From the NCBI GenBank assembly GCA_026770595.1, contig MU633922.1, positions 1 through 19,604 on the forward strand: 19,604 nucleotides of DNA, read 5' to 3'. Below the pieces are notes generated by a model. That model was not told the origin of the DNA. It made no database searches and saw only the letters and a list, made by a program, of their open reading frames with translations. The DNA is from Ochromonadaceae sp. CCMP2298 (Eukaryota; Sar; Synurophyceae; Ochromonadales; Ochromonadaceae). Position numbers and translations under genes: made by a program. Positions 12,301-19,604 of this stretch are shown here, piece after piece. Within the stretch, counting starts at the first letter, position 1. The number at the start of each line of letters is the position of its first letter.

Positions 12301-14187
12301 ATCCGCGACACCATCCCCAAGGGCAAGGACTTCGTGGAGTGCGACTCGGAGCTGAACAGTCTGCAGATACTGGAGCAATCGTTCGAGGACTCGTCTCCTG
12401 CCATCCCGCTGTACTTCATCCTCTCCCCGGGTGCAGATGTGGTCTCGGATGTGGACAAGCTGGCGCTTAAGATGGGCAAGCAGAAGGGCGTGGACTACCA
12501 CAACATATCGCTCGGGCAGGGGCAGGACATCGTGGCAGAGGAGAAGCTGGACGTGGGCAACCGCCAGGGCCACTGGGTGTTCCTGAACAATGTGCACCTG
12601 ATGCCCCGCTGGCTGACCCGACTGGAGAAGAAGATGGAGGAGTACGCGGTGCAGGGCACGCACCCGGACTTCCGCATCATGTTCTCCTCCGACCCCTCCA
12701 ACAGCATCCCCGTGTCCGTGTTAGACCGGTGCATAAAGATCACCTCAGACCCGCCCTCGGGGCTGAAGGCCAACCTCAAGCAGGCCTTTGCGTGCTTCTC
12801 CCGCGAGATGTATGAGGAACTGGAGTCCCGCACGAAGGGCATTCTCTTCGGCCTGTGCCAGTTCCACGCCGTCATGGTGGAGAGGAAGAAGTTCGGCGCG
12901 AAGGGGTACAACATGATGTATCCCTTCTCCATCGGAGATTTGGTGTGCTCCGCCTCGGTGTTGCGCAACTACATGGAGAGCGCGCCTGCGAAGGTGCCCT
13001 GGGCCGACCTGCGGTACCTGTTCGGAGAGATCATGTACGGCGGACACATCGTCAACGACTTCGACCGTCTGCTGGCCAACACCTACCTGGAGTTCTACAT
13101 GAAGGACGAACTGCTGGAGGAGATGCCTATGTACCCGCACCTCGAGAATGGAGCCACAGATGCCTTCAAAGCCCCCTCTACCTCGTCCAACTACGACTCC
13201 ACCCTGGAGCACATCGACGAAGAGCTGAAGGGAGAGACGCCGCTAGCCTTCGGCCTGCACCCCAACGCGGAGATCGGATTCCGCACCCAGACTTCCGAGG
13301 AGCTGCTGCGGGTAGTGCTGGAGCTCTCCGCTACCGGGGACGGGGCAGGCGCGGAGGGGCAGGACAGCCAGCAGACCGCGGAGGCAGTGATCCAGGACGT
13401 GATGGAGACACTGCGTGATGTGAAGTACGAGACAGATGCGATCGCCGCAGGCCTGGACGACGTGGGGCCTTTCCAGAACGTGATTTTGCAGGAGTGCGAG
13501 CGCATGAACGGCCTGGTGGGAGAGGTGGTGCGCAGCCTGGTCGAGCTGGACCTGGGCTTCAAGGGGGACCTCACTGTCTCCGACGCCATGGAGGAGCTCG
13601 CCCTCTCACTCTACCTGGACCGCGTGCCTAAGCGCTGGGAGGGTCTGGCCTACCCCTCACTGAGGCCGCTGAGCGCCTGGCTGGCGGACCTGGTGTACCG
13701 CATCACTCAGCTGAACGACTGGGTCGCCAGCCCACACGAGACGCCTGTGGTCACCTGGCTGCCCGGCTTGTTCAACCCGCCCTCCTTCCTGACCGCCATC
13801 ATGCAGATAGTGGCGCAGTCGCAGAGCCTCGAGCTGGACAAACTGACCCTCGTGACAGACATTACGAAGAAGATGTCGCCAGAGGAGTTCACGGCGCTGG
13901 CCAAGGACGGCACCTACATCAGCGGGCTGTTCCTGGAGGGGGGCTCGTGGAACCTCAACGCGGGTACGCTGGAGAGCAGCAAGCCCAGAGAAATGTTCTG
14001 CCCGCTGCCCGTGATCAACATACGACCCGCGGTTGTGGACAAGTTCGAACCTGGGACTTACCTGTGTCCCGTCTACAAGACGCAGCAAAGGGGACCCACG
14101 TACGTGTTTTCTCTGCAGCTGAAGACAAAAGCCGACCCTGGTAAGTGGGTACTGGCCGGCGTGGTGTCGATAATGGACATTCTCTAG
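373..14187 (+). CDS. ODA4: Axonemal outer-arm dynein heavy chain, beta class (DNAH9/11/17-like)
   Basis: Motor subunit of the ciliary outer dynein arm; it hydrolyses ATP to slide doublet microtubules. Exon 1 is 373-417 (start MAGEDDARFKYLFKQ), the intron is 418-501 and exon 2 is 502-14187, joined in phase 0, giving about 4576 residues; Chlamydomonas beta chain is about 4,570. DHC_N1 tail starts near residue 180. Four nucleotide sites are intact. AAA1: GPAGTGKT 1909-1916, Walker B CFDEF with D1961/E1962, sensor ITMNPGYAGR from 2030. AAA2: GPAGCGKT 2211-2218, Walker B VVLDGD. AAA3: GSAGTGKT 2543-2550, Walker B YFVDDLN. AAA4: GVGGSGKQ 2888-2895, Walker B LLTDSQ. Stalk coiled coils lie at about 3120-3230 and 3345-3425, with the microtubule-binding head between them. 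AAA5 has ITNCNRWPLLIDP near 3516, AAA6 has WVFLNNVHLMPRW near 4040. The C-terminal domain carries YLFGEIMYGGHI, GLHPNAEIGF, FQNVILQECERMN and CPVYKTQQRGPTY. Class assignment rests on HYDWGLRAIKSVL and these C-terminal blocks. Codons are strongly G/C-ending. Confidence 0.95.
418..501 (+). other. Spliceosomal intron 1 of the dynein gene
   Basis: An 84-nt intron with donor GTAAGA at 418 and acceptor CTCGCAG ending at 501. A branch-point-like CTTAAC and a pyrimidine-rich stretch lie in between. Removing it joins CAG (Gln15) to ATT (Ile16) without a frame change and supplies a real ATG at 373. Without splicing, the long frame would have no ATG near its 5' end and would begin at a TTG inside this intron. 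Confidence 0.85.
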
Positions 14188-14293
14188 CGACCCACATTGA
14201 TAGCAAGGACATTGATATGTATATTATACGCAAGTTGATTGCTAGTTGCATTAGACGCAGCGAGCGACTTCCACTGTAAAGTTAATACTGGTT

Positions 14294-14299
14294 TTTATT
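14294..14299 (-). promoter_or_regulatory. Candidate poly(A) signal of the ABCG gene
   Basis: AATAAA on the minus strand, about 152 nt beyond the ABCG stop codon, within GGGGAATAAAAACC. The position is typical for a eukaryotic poly(A) signal. No canonical AATAAA is seen on the plus strand after the dynein stop; a TGTAA at 14275-14279, the signal used in chlorophyte algae, is the only candidate and is weak. Confidence 0.45.
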
Positions 14300-14316
14300 C
14301 CCCAACTTCTTGCATT

Positions 14317-14386
14317 CTTTTGTTCAGTTACTTATGAAACCTTTTGTTCAGTTACTTATGCAACCCTTTTCTTTCTCTAATGAAAC
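14317..14386. repeat. 24-bp tandem repeat, about 2.9 copies
   Basis: Units at 14317-14340 and 14341-14364 differ at a single base (cttatgAaac versus cttatgCaac). A third, shorter and degenerate copy spans 14365-14386. The array sits in the spacer between the convergent dynein and ABCG genes, so it is probably in one or both 3' UTRs. Confidence 0.85.
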
Positions 14387-14450
14387 CTTTTCCTTACAGA
14401 ACTAGCGCACCAAAACTGGAACGGACAGCTGTACGGTCTAGTAGTCTTAG

Positions 14451-16650
14451 CTAGTAGTATCTCTTCGCCCTTTGGGCTAGAATCATGGGGCCCACGACGC
14501 GCAGGCCAGCGAATAGAGCGGCCAGGATGATTATGCTCACGAAGTACTGGTCTGGCTCGATGTTGTTGTCCTTCAGCAGCTGCCTGCAGTTATTGGCCGC
14601 CGCCTCGCTCGTCTTGCAGGACTCGTTGCCGGCGTTGAACTCCGTAAGCAGCACCAGATTCACAGCGTACTTCAGCGAGCACAGCCACTGCGCCCAGCGC
14701 AGGAAGACGGGAATCTGGGAGGTGCGGATGAAGAATCCCGCGAAGAGGATCTGCGGCACAAAGAGCAGGGGCACCAGCTCTGTGCCCGTCTTGACGTCCT
14801 TGATGGCGCTGCCCAGCACGACTGCTACGGAGTTACAGGCCATGAAGAGGCCGAAGAGAGCCATCACGATGAATATGAAGCTCCCCTGCAGATCCATGGA
14901 CCAGTAAAGGATGCACAAAACGTACACAACCTGGATGAAGTTGAGCGGGATCTCCAGCAGCAGCTTGCTGATGAAGTAAGGCGCCACGGCGTCTGAACAA
15001 GGAGCAAAGAATGAAGAGGAAGAGCGGGGTATAAAGTAAGATATAAAGGATGTATAGAAAAGCAGAGAAAAGATGAGTGGAAAGATGAGTGAACTTACAG
15101 GTTCCTGTGCTGTATTCGCGGAGGAACATAGGGCGCTCGAAGGGGAATGCCATGAGCGTGGCCTGCGCAGAGGCGAACATGCCACTGATGAGGACGAAGG
15201 CGATCGCCCCGAAGTGCGCGTTGAAGTCCTCGTCGTTGCCGTTGTCTCTGCCCCCCGCTCCCAGGAACACAATGCCGAACAACATGTTCAAAAATCCGGA
15301 GATGAGGAAGCGGCCGATTAGGGCGCCTGTGTCTCTGCGGACGTTTATGACCTCGCGCATTGTGAGGGCGTACAGCTGCACTAGGAAGGAGTGCTCCACT
15401 CCGAAGTCCACCACAGTGCCGTTGAGCTGCACGTTCTGCTCGTCGAAGTTGTCGAGGGAGGGGTGCACGGGCATGTACACGCCTCTCTGCTGCAGCGTCC
15501 GCGCGTCCTCTAGCTGGATCAGGGACATCACGAAGTCGGCAGGGTTGTAGTTCTCGGGGCAATGGTACCCGCACTTGGTGAAGTAGGGCTTGATAGTGGG
15601 CACGGCGTCGTGGTACACGATCCTGCCCGCTTTCATGAAGATAACGGTATCGAACAGAACGAATGTTTCCGAGGAGGGCTGGTGGATTGTGAGCAGCACG
15701 GTGCAGCCGAAGCCGGCCACTCTCTTCATCAGGGTGATGAGGCTGAAGGCTGAGAACGAGTCCAGGCCGGACGTAGGCTCGTCGAGGAAGACCAGGCCGG
15801 GGTCGGTGACGAGCTCCACGCCCACGCTGGTTCTCTTCCGCTGCCCGCCCGAGATACCCTTTATCATGGCGCCGCCAATCATGACGTCGCAGCAGCCGGT
15901 CAGGCCCAGCTCGGCCAGTAGAAGCACCACCTTTTCGTCGATCTTGGCTGCCGTGACGGTGGAGGGCAGGCGCATCTTTGCGCTGAAGGTGAGGGCCTCC
16001 CTGGGAGTGGCCGTGGCCATGAGCGAGTCGTCCTGCATCACGTAGGCGATATTCTTGCGGAAGCTGACGGGGTTGATGAGCTGCCCGTCCACGCGCACCT
16101 GGTAGGTGGAGGGGTGTGGGCAACCGTTACAGTGAGTAAGATTATAGTGTAATGGCACGAGCTTACCGCTGCGGAGATTGTGACGCCAGGTGCGTTGGCA
16201 GAGCGTCCCGCGAGGACGTTCAGAAGCGACGACTTACCCGCCCCACTGGGACCCAAGATGGCACAAACCGTCCCTGCGGTGACCTGTGCATGTGCAGAGA
16301 GACCCGTGACAGTTAGCCAGCGACGAAAATGCAAAGCAAAAGTGACGGTTCCTTACCCTGCCCCAGCAGTCGTCCAAGATCTTCTTCTCTCCTACTTTGA
16401 AGTTTATCCTCTTCCACTCAAATGAAGGCGCGGCTGCACTCTTGCGGGATTTGTTAATCGACTGATACTCCACCTTCGCCTTGTTATTTTCGTGAAATGA
16501 TTCTGCGCTGTGGAGGCATCGATGTTGGCCTTTCGACAAAGGGTGATCGCAACCGCACGGACACAGTCCCTTAGAACTCGATTTCGTGCTCCCTCCGCCA
16601 CCCCCGTCGAAACCCCCGTCGAAATCTACGCCGATAGCCTTTGTGGACAT
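14451..16650 (-). CDS. ABCG-family half transporter (NBD-TMD)
   Basis: ATP-driven membrane exporter of the ABCG (White/ABCG2) family; such half transporters work as dimers, often moving lipids or xenobiotics. Substrate unknown. Exons on the minus strand: 16650-16357, 16283-16167, 16098-15099 and 14992-14451. Introns are 73, 68 and 106 nt, all GT-AG. The product is 650 residues, the usual size. The nucleotide-binding domain comes first: Walker A GPSGAGKSS 109-117, Q-loop YVMQDD 156-161, signature ISGGQRKR 219-226, Walker B LVFLDEPTSGLD 239-250, H-loop LTIHQP 273-278. The third junction restores STGTYAVAPYFISK, a conserved ABCG block. Six membrane helices lie at about 397-419, 434-456, 482-501, 507-531, 541-560 and 619-640. 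The last loop has N593 in an N-E-S sequon and C596/C606, as in ABCG2-like proteins. The ATG at 16650 has an in-frame TGA four codons upstream. The N-terminus is Cys/His-rich. It is head-to-head with the PX gene. Confidence 0.93.
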
Positions 16651-16950
16651 GGCTGAACAGATTCACTATTCGCAAGCAAGGATGTTGTTTCGTCTGCGGC
16701 GAGGTGTTGCAGTCCTGGGAAAGAGTGCAGCGATTCCGACTTGCGCGGCTTCTCCCGGTCTTCCAGAAGAAGAGGTGTTGTTGAAGGGACTGCAAACCCA
16801 CAAAGCATGTAGGGACTGCAACCAAAAGCGTGTGCTGACTGACACGTGCTTGATTCAAGCATGACACCAGCAGCAGCGGGACACGGAACATTGGGGAACA
16901 AGGAGAAAAGGAGGTGCAGCTGTGAAAATCGTGTCCCGTGCATTGGTGCA
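16651..16950. other. ABCG 5' flank
   Basis: Probable promoter and leader of the ABCG gene. Open frames occur here on both strands (for example 16586-16864 plus), but I recognise no protein in them and they lack splice or domain support. The only motifs I can point to are the CACGTG and overlapping palindrome at 16843-16861. Confidence 0.45.
16843..16861. promoter_or_regulatory. G-box (CACGTG) overlapping a 15-bp palindrome
   Basis: CACGTG at 16843-16848 overlaps TGCTTGATTCAAGCA at 16847-16861, which has perfect 7-bp arms around one central T. It lies about 195 bases upstream of the ABCG ATG. CACGTG is the core site of bHLH and bZIP factors in many eukaryotes; use here is inference. Confidence 0.3.
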
Positions 16951-17083
16951 GCAAACATTTTGACAGTGGAAAACGGCCCAATTAGCGCCAACAATTATTC
17001 CAGTTATTGATCAACATCACATCTGAATCAGAGTTTTACGCATTTATAACAATATTTTAGTACTGTAATATAGGTATTGCACA
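16951..17083 (+). repeat. Left inverted-repeat arm
   Basis: Starts GCAAACATTTTGACAGTGG and contains CCAATTAGCGCCAA and, further in, TTTTAGTACTGTAATAT. Each block recurs in reverse complement in the right arm. Confidence 0.8.
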
Positions 17084-17162
17084 CCAACAATGAATGTCAT
17101 TTAGGACAAAGTGCTCTTCGTAAATAATTCTCATAGATGGATCAATTACATCAAAATAAATA

Positions 17163-17291
17163 TGTGCAATATTCATATTACAGTACTAAAACAATATTAT
17201 AAATGCGTTTAATTCTAATGAAAAGGTAATATTGATAACTGAAATTTAGTTTGGCGCTAATTGGTCCGTTTCCCACTGTCAAAACGTTTGC
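17163..17291 (-). repeat. Right inverted-repeat arm
   Basis: Reverse complement of the left arm. It reads from the outside GCAAACGTTTTGACAGTGG and contains the same CCAATTAGCGCCAA and TTTTAGTACTGTAATAT blocks. It is 4 bases shorter than the left arm. Confidence 0.8.
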
Positions 17292-17315
17292 GACTTATCT
17301 TTTTGTTTGCGACTT
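17286..17315. repeat. Short direct repeat GTTTGCGACTT
   Basis: The 11-mer occurs at 17286-17296 and 17305-17315. The first copy overlaps the outer edge of the right inverted-repeat arm, so the second may be a remnant of the end of the same arm or of an older insertion. Confidence 0.6.
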
Positions 17316-17484
17316 TTTGCCCCACTGGAACTCCCAAAATTTTGGATCACATGCTCCTCAGCAGCCTTGCGAGAGACCAGTGTGTTTCCAGCATTCCATT
17401 TCACAAGGTCTCTCGGTACCTCGGGTCGGTGCTGCAGTGTCACCGTGTTGACAGAGCCTCTTGTGCTGTGCATCATTCGTCGCC

Positions 17485-18859
17485 ATGGACTCCTCTAAGT
17501 GGAAAAAAGCGCCTATGGAGGACAACCTCTTTGCGGACATAATGGACAGCACGAAGAAGGTATCCAAGTACCGAGAAGCACCTCCTTCTCTGTCAGAACC
17601 TGTCCATAACACTTCTGAGAGGGAGCCAAGTGCACCTGTAGCCCAGGAGGAGCCTACTCCTACTCCGGACCCTCCTCGTGCAGAGGCGCCACCACCCACG
17701 ATCAATCAGTACGCGAGAAACTACATTCCGAAGTACCGGGTATACATAGACAGTGTGGATAAAGTGTTAGAGGCATCCATGCTCAGCTCGAGTTTCATTG
17801 TCTACAGAGTGCGGTTCACGAGAATGATCGACTTGCAATCGCACGGGTGCTGGAAGCGCTTCAAGGAGATCCAGACGTGGTACTCCGAGGTATGCCCCAT
17901 TACACCCATCATTCCCGCCACATATACAACACCACTGATCAACGTGCTGTGCTAACCGTCCACTGTATTTCGGTCCACGATCCACACAGCTCCAATACCA
18001 GTACATCGAGCTGATGAGCAACGCAGCGGTGCAGTTTCCCTCCTTCACGGACAGATTCTCAGTCGTAAACCAAAAAGACCCTCATGGGGAGTTCGTGCTA
18101 AAGCGCAAGATCGATTTAGAGGTAATTGGACGACCAACTGTTGACAAGTACGCCAATCACCCTCTAACGATACACCCTCTTCTCCCTCCTTCTTCCCCCT
18201 TCTCCCCCCTTCTCCCTCCTTCTCCCTCCTTCTCCCTCCTCACAGGGCTTTTTCCGGGCCCTCTTTGGAACCTATCCTTCGCTGGTGAAGCATCCAAAGG
18301 TCGTCGAGTTCTTCGAGGTGAGGCACATACTTGGATAAACTTGGACAAACGTGAATATGCGAGAATGCCTACTTGATTATACTTGTGCGTACTTTGAGTT
18401 TACCTCAGTACACCCAACTAGGCCCCCTCGCTCACACCATATCTCACCCGTTATTTACAGCTGAACAAGATCCCCCCAGAGGGCATGAACGTGGTTGCTA
18501 CGCGGGTTGCTGCGAGGAACATGGCGACTTCTTCGTCAGTGGGCTTCTCCTCGCCTGCTTACAGTACGGGGAAGATTGCACAGCCCGAACCCGAGGACTG
18601 CGACGCAGACGCAAAAATCGAGCAGCCCCGCGATATTGCGTGGTACACGTACGATACGAGCGTAATGGAGGGAATAATGTCGGGGAAGGCGAAATACGAC
18701 GTGAACGCAGGCAGGGTGAGGCGAGACGACGAGGACGCTGCCACGGCTGGGGCCACCACCGCAGCGGAGATTCTCCACTTCGCTGTTGAGCAGGAGCGAC
18801 TCATCGCTGTTAGCGAGGGCCAACGAGCAAAGGTCGGTGAAATAGTAGGAGGGGGTTAG
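17485..18859 (+). CDS. PX-domain (sorting-nexin-like) protein
   Basis: Probable phosphoinositide-binding protein of endosomal or other endomembranes. Exons are 17485-17889, 17990-18121, 18246-18317 and 18461-18859; the introns are 100, 124 and 143 nt, all GT-AG and all phase 0. The product is 335 residues. Residues 1-83 are polar and Pro/Glu-rich, likely disordered. A PX-like domain spans about 84-210: beta strands YRVYIDSV and FIVYRVRF, then CWKRFKEIQTWYSELQ at the usual RRYSDF position, FPSF, and a helix running from RKIDLEGFFRALFGTYPSL to VVEFFEL. The helix only becomes continuous after splicing, which supports the exons. The C-terminal 125 residues have no family I recognise. The ATG at 17485 (GCCATGG) is preferred over an upstream in-frame TTG. 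The third base of codons is less G/C-biased than in the dynein. A GTGAGG inside exon 4 (18716-18721) could be an alternative donor, so the 3' end is less certain. Confidence 0.75.
18181..18240 (+). repeat. 10-bp polypyrimidine tandem repeat in PX intron 2
   Basis: Six units of TCTCCCTCCT in exact 10-base register; units 2 and 3 are variant. It lies directly before the CACAG acceptor of intron 18122-18245, so it also serves as the pyrimidine tract. Confidence 0.9.
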
Positions 18860-19234
18860 AAATTTTTACAAGAACTCTTAACAAACATGACTGCGTTTCG
18901 TTCTGTTTTCTTGCTGACCGGTGCACCAATCAAAAAAAAATCCCCACCTATCGAGAAAGGGAGCGAGAGCACAGTCGATTGGCACTGCTGAGCAGCGCAT
19001 TTCCCCTTATCATAAGGACATTTCAATGATCATACGACCAGGCTATGAATGAGAATAAAGCCAACGAAAGCAAGGAGTGAAGAAATGTAGGAGAATATCT
19101 ATATTATCTACTTATTGCATACTTTACATCTTAGAGCGACTAAAGCGCTCTGATACCGAACTACTTAACTGTTGTAATCCTGCTCCACTCTAAATGAATC
19201 AGTAAAACGTGATAAATCAAAACTAACATAATAT
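18860..19234. other. Convergent 3' spacer
   Basis: A 375-base stretch between the PX stop and the EF-hand stop. No gene, RNA or repeat is recognised. It is AT-rich with an A9 run near 18933, and holds the candidate poly(A) signal of the PX gene. Confidence 0.5.
19054..19059 (+). promoter_or_regulatory. Candidate poly(A) signal of the PX gene
   Basis: AATAAA on the plus strand, 195 bases after the PX stop codon and the only canonical copy on that strand in this spacer. Confidence 0.45.
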
Positions 19235-19239
19235 TTATT
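19234..19239 (-). promoter_or_regulatory. AATAAA overlapping the EF-hand stop codon
   Basis: On the minus strand the end of the EF-hand frame reads GAA GAA TAA ATA, so AATAAA contains the stop. If used as the poly(A) signal the 3' UTR would be only some tens of bases; chance occurrence is possible. Confidence 0.3.
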
Positions 19240-19604
19240 CTTCGTCCTCGTCCTCCGCCACGTCCACCCACGACATCATCGAGTAAACGAACTCTGCGAA
19301 GTCCACGGTCCCGTTCCCGTCCCAGTCCTGGCGGTTAAGGGAACGATAAGGCATATCAAGGTATATCAAGAAGTGTGTGTTTTAGTGTGATATTGTGTGT
19401 GTGTTTGTTTGAGAGTCGGACTGGGCAGGCGCTTTAAAACTCACCATCTCGGCCCACCGCTCCTGGCTGAGCATCGCGTTGTTTTGCACGCCGTGGTTGC
19501 CGTGCGCAGCCAACGTCTCGTTGATCCCTTTGCGCTCAATGTAGCCCTTGCCCTTGGGGTCGAAAATAAGGTAGGCTGTGACTATCAGACTCAGCAGCTC
19601 CTGG
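19235..19604 (-). CDS. EF-hand calcium-binding protein, C-terminal part (5' end outside window)
   Basis: Two exons are visible on the minus strand: 19604-19445 (continuing beyond the window) and 19327-19235, with a 117-nt GT-AG intron (donor GTGAG, acceptor CGCCAG) in phase 0. The 83 visible residues hold an EF-hand pair. The first loop, DPKGKGYIERKG, lacks acidic side chains at positions 3, 5 and 12 and probably does not bind calcium. The second, DWDGNGTVDFAE, is canonical (D1, D3, N5, E12) and is followed by FVYSMMSWV. The chain ends in an acidic tail, AEDEDEE. The intron falls exactly before D1 of the second loop. I cannot assign it to a named family: it could be a calcium sensor or the end of a larger enzyme or axonemal protein. 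Confidence 0.8.

Larger units (their letters stand above)
16951..17291. mobile_element. MITE-like element with long inverted repeats
   Basis: A 341-bp AT-rich element whose two ends are inverted copies of each other: left arm 16951-17083, right arm 17163-17291, with a 79-bp unpaired centre. By eye the outer 41 bases match at 38 positions and the inner 46 at 40; the stretch between is more divergent and has a small length difference. It encodes no protein. The structure fits a non-autonomous DNA transposon, but I could not find a convincing target-site duplication next to the arms, so the outer limits are uncertain. It sits between the divergent ABCG and PX genes. Confidence 0.65.

Noticed and set aside
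16586-16864. Plus-strand frame of 92 residues upstream of the inverted-repeat element
   Set aside because: Overlaps the ABCG first exon in antisense, and I see no recognisable domain.
17461-17484. PX protein start at TTG 17461
   Set aside because: A non-ATG start is unlikely when a Kozak-like GCCATGG follows eight codons later in the same frame.
17251-17542. Plus-strand frames over the right repeat arm, with a mirrored peptide (ALIGPF.TVK) on the left arm
   Set aside because: The similarity of the two peptides is caused by the inverted repeat itself, not by duplicated genes.
1-19604. CRISPR array, tRNA or rRNA genes
   Set aside because: No regularly spaced repeats of the right form, no cloverleaf and no rRNA core sequence were seen on reading.

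Overview
This is a stretch of a nuclear eukaryotic genome from an organism that builds motile cilia or flagella. The evidence is an axonemal outer-arm dynein heavy chain and spliceosomal GT-AG introns in every gene. Introns are short (68-143 nt) and intergenic gaps are a few hundred bases. Coding DNA is rich in G/C-ending codons, while one spacer is AT-rich. That combination fits a compact protist or algal genome better than an animal, but the sequence does not let me name the lineage.

Layout, left to right. (1) 1-372: upstream region with a homopolymer-rich left edge and one strong hairpin. (2) 373-14187, plus strand: outer-arm dynein heavy chain of the beta class (DNAH9/DNAH11/DNAH17, Chlamydomonas ODA4). 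A 15-codon first exon, one 84-nt intron and one uninterrupted 13.7-kb exon give about 4576 residues. (3) 14188-14450: convergent spacer with a 24-bp repeat. (4) 14451-16650, minus strand: ABCG-type half transporter, four exons, 650 residues. (5) 16651-17484: divergent promoter region holding a 341-bp inverted-repeat element (16951-17291) that looks like a MITE. (6) 17485-18859, plus strand: PX-domain (sorting-nexin-like) protein, four exons, 335 residues. (7) 18860-19234: convergent 3' flanks. (8) 19235-19604, minus strand: the last two visible exons of an EF-hand protein that continues beyond the window.

The four genes alternate in strand. They do not form an obvious pathway: the dynein works in the axoneme, the ABCG protein in a membrane, the PX protein probably at phosphoinositide-bearing endomembranes, and the EF-hand protein may sense calcium. 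I see no defence island, CRISPR array or other clearly new multi-gene system. The most interesting points are the near-intronless dynein gene with a single 5' intron, the inverted-repeat element carrying mirrored CCAAT/E2F-like blocks between two divergent genes, a cryptic intron at the dynein C-terminus, and a Cys/His-rich N-terminus on the transporter.
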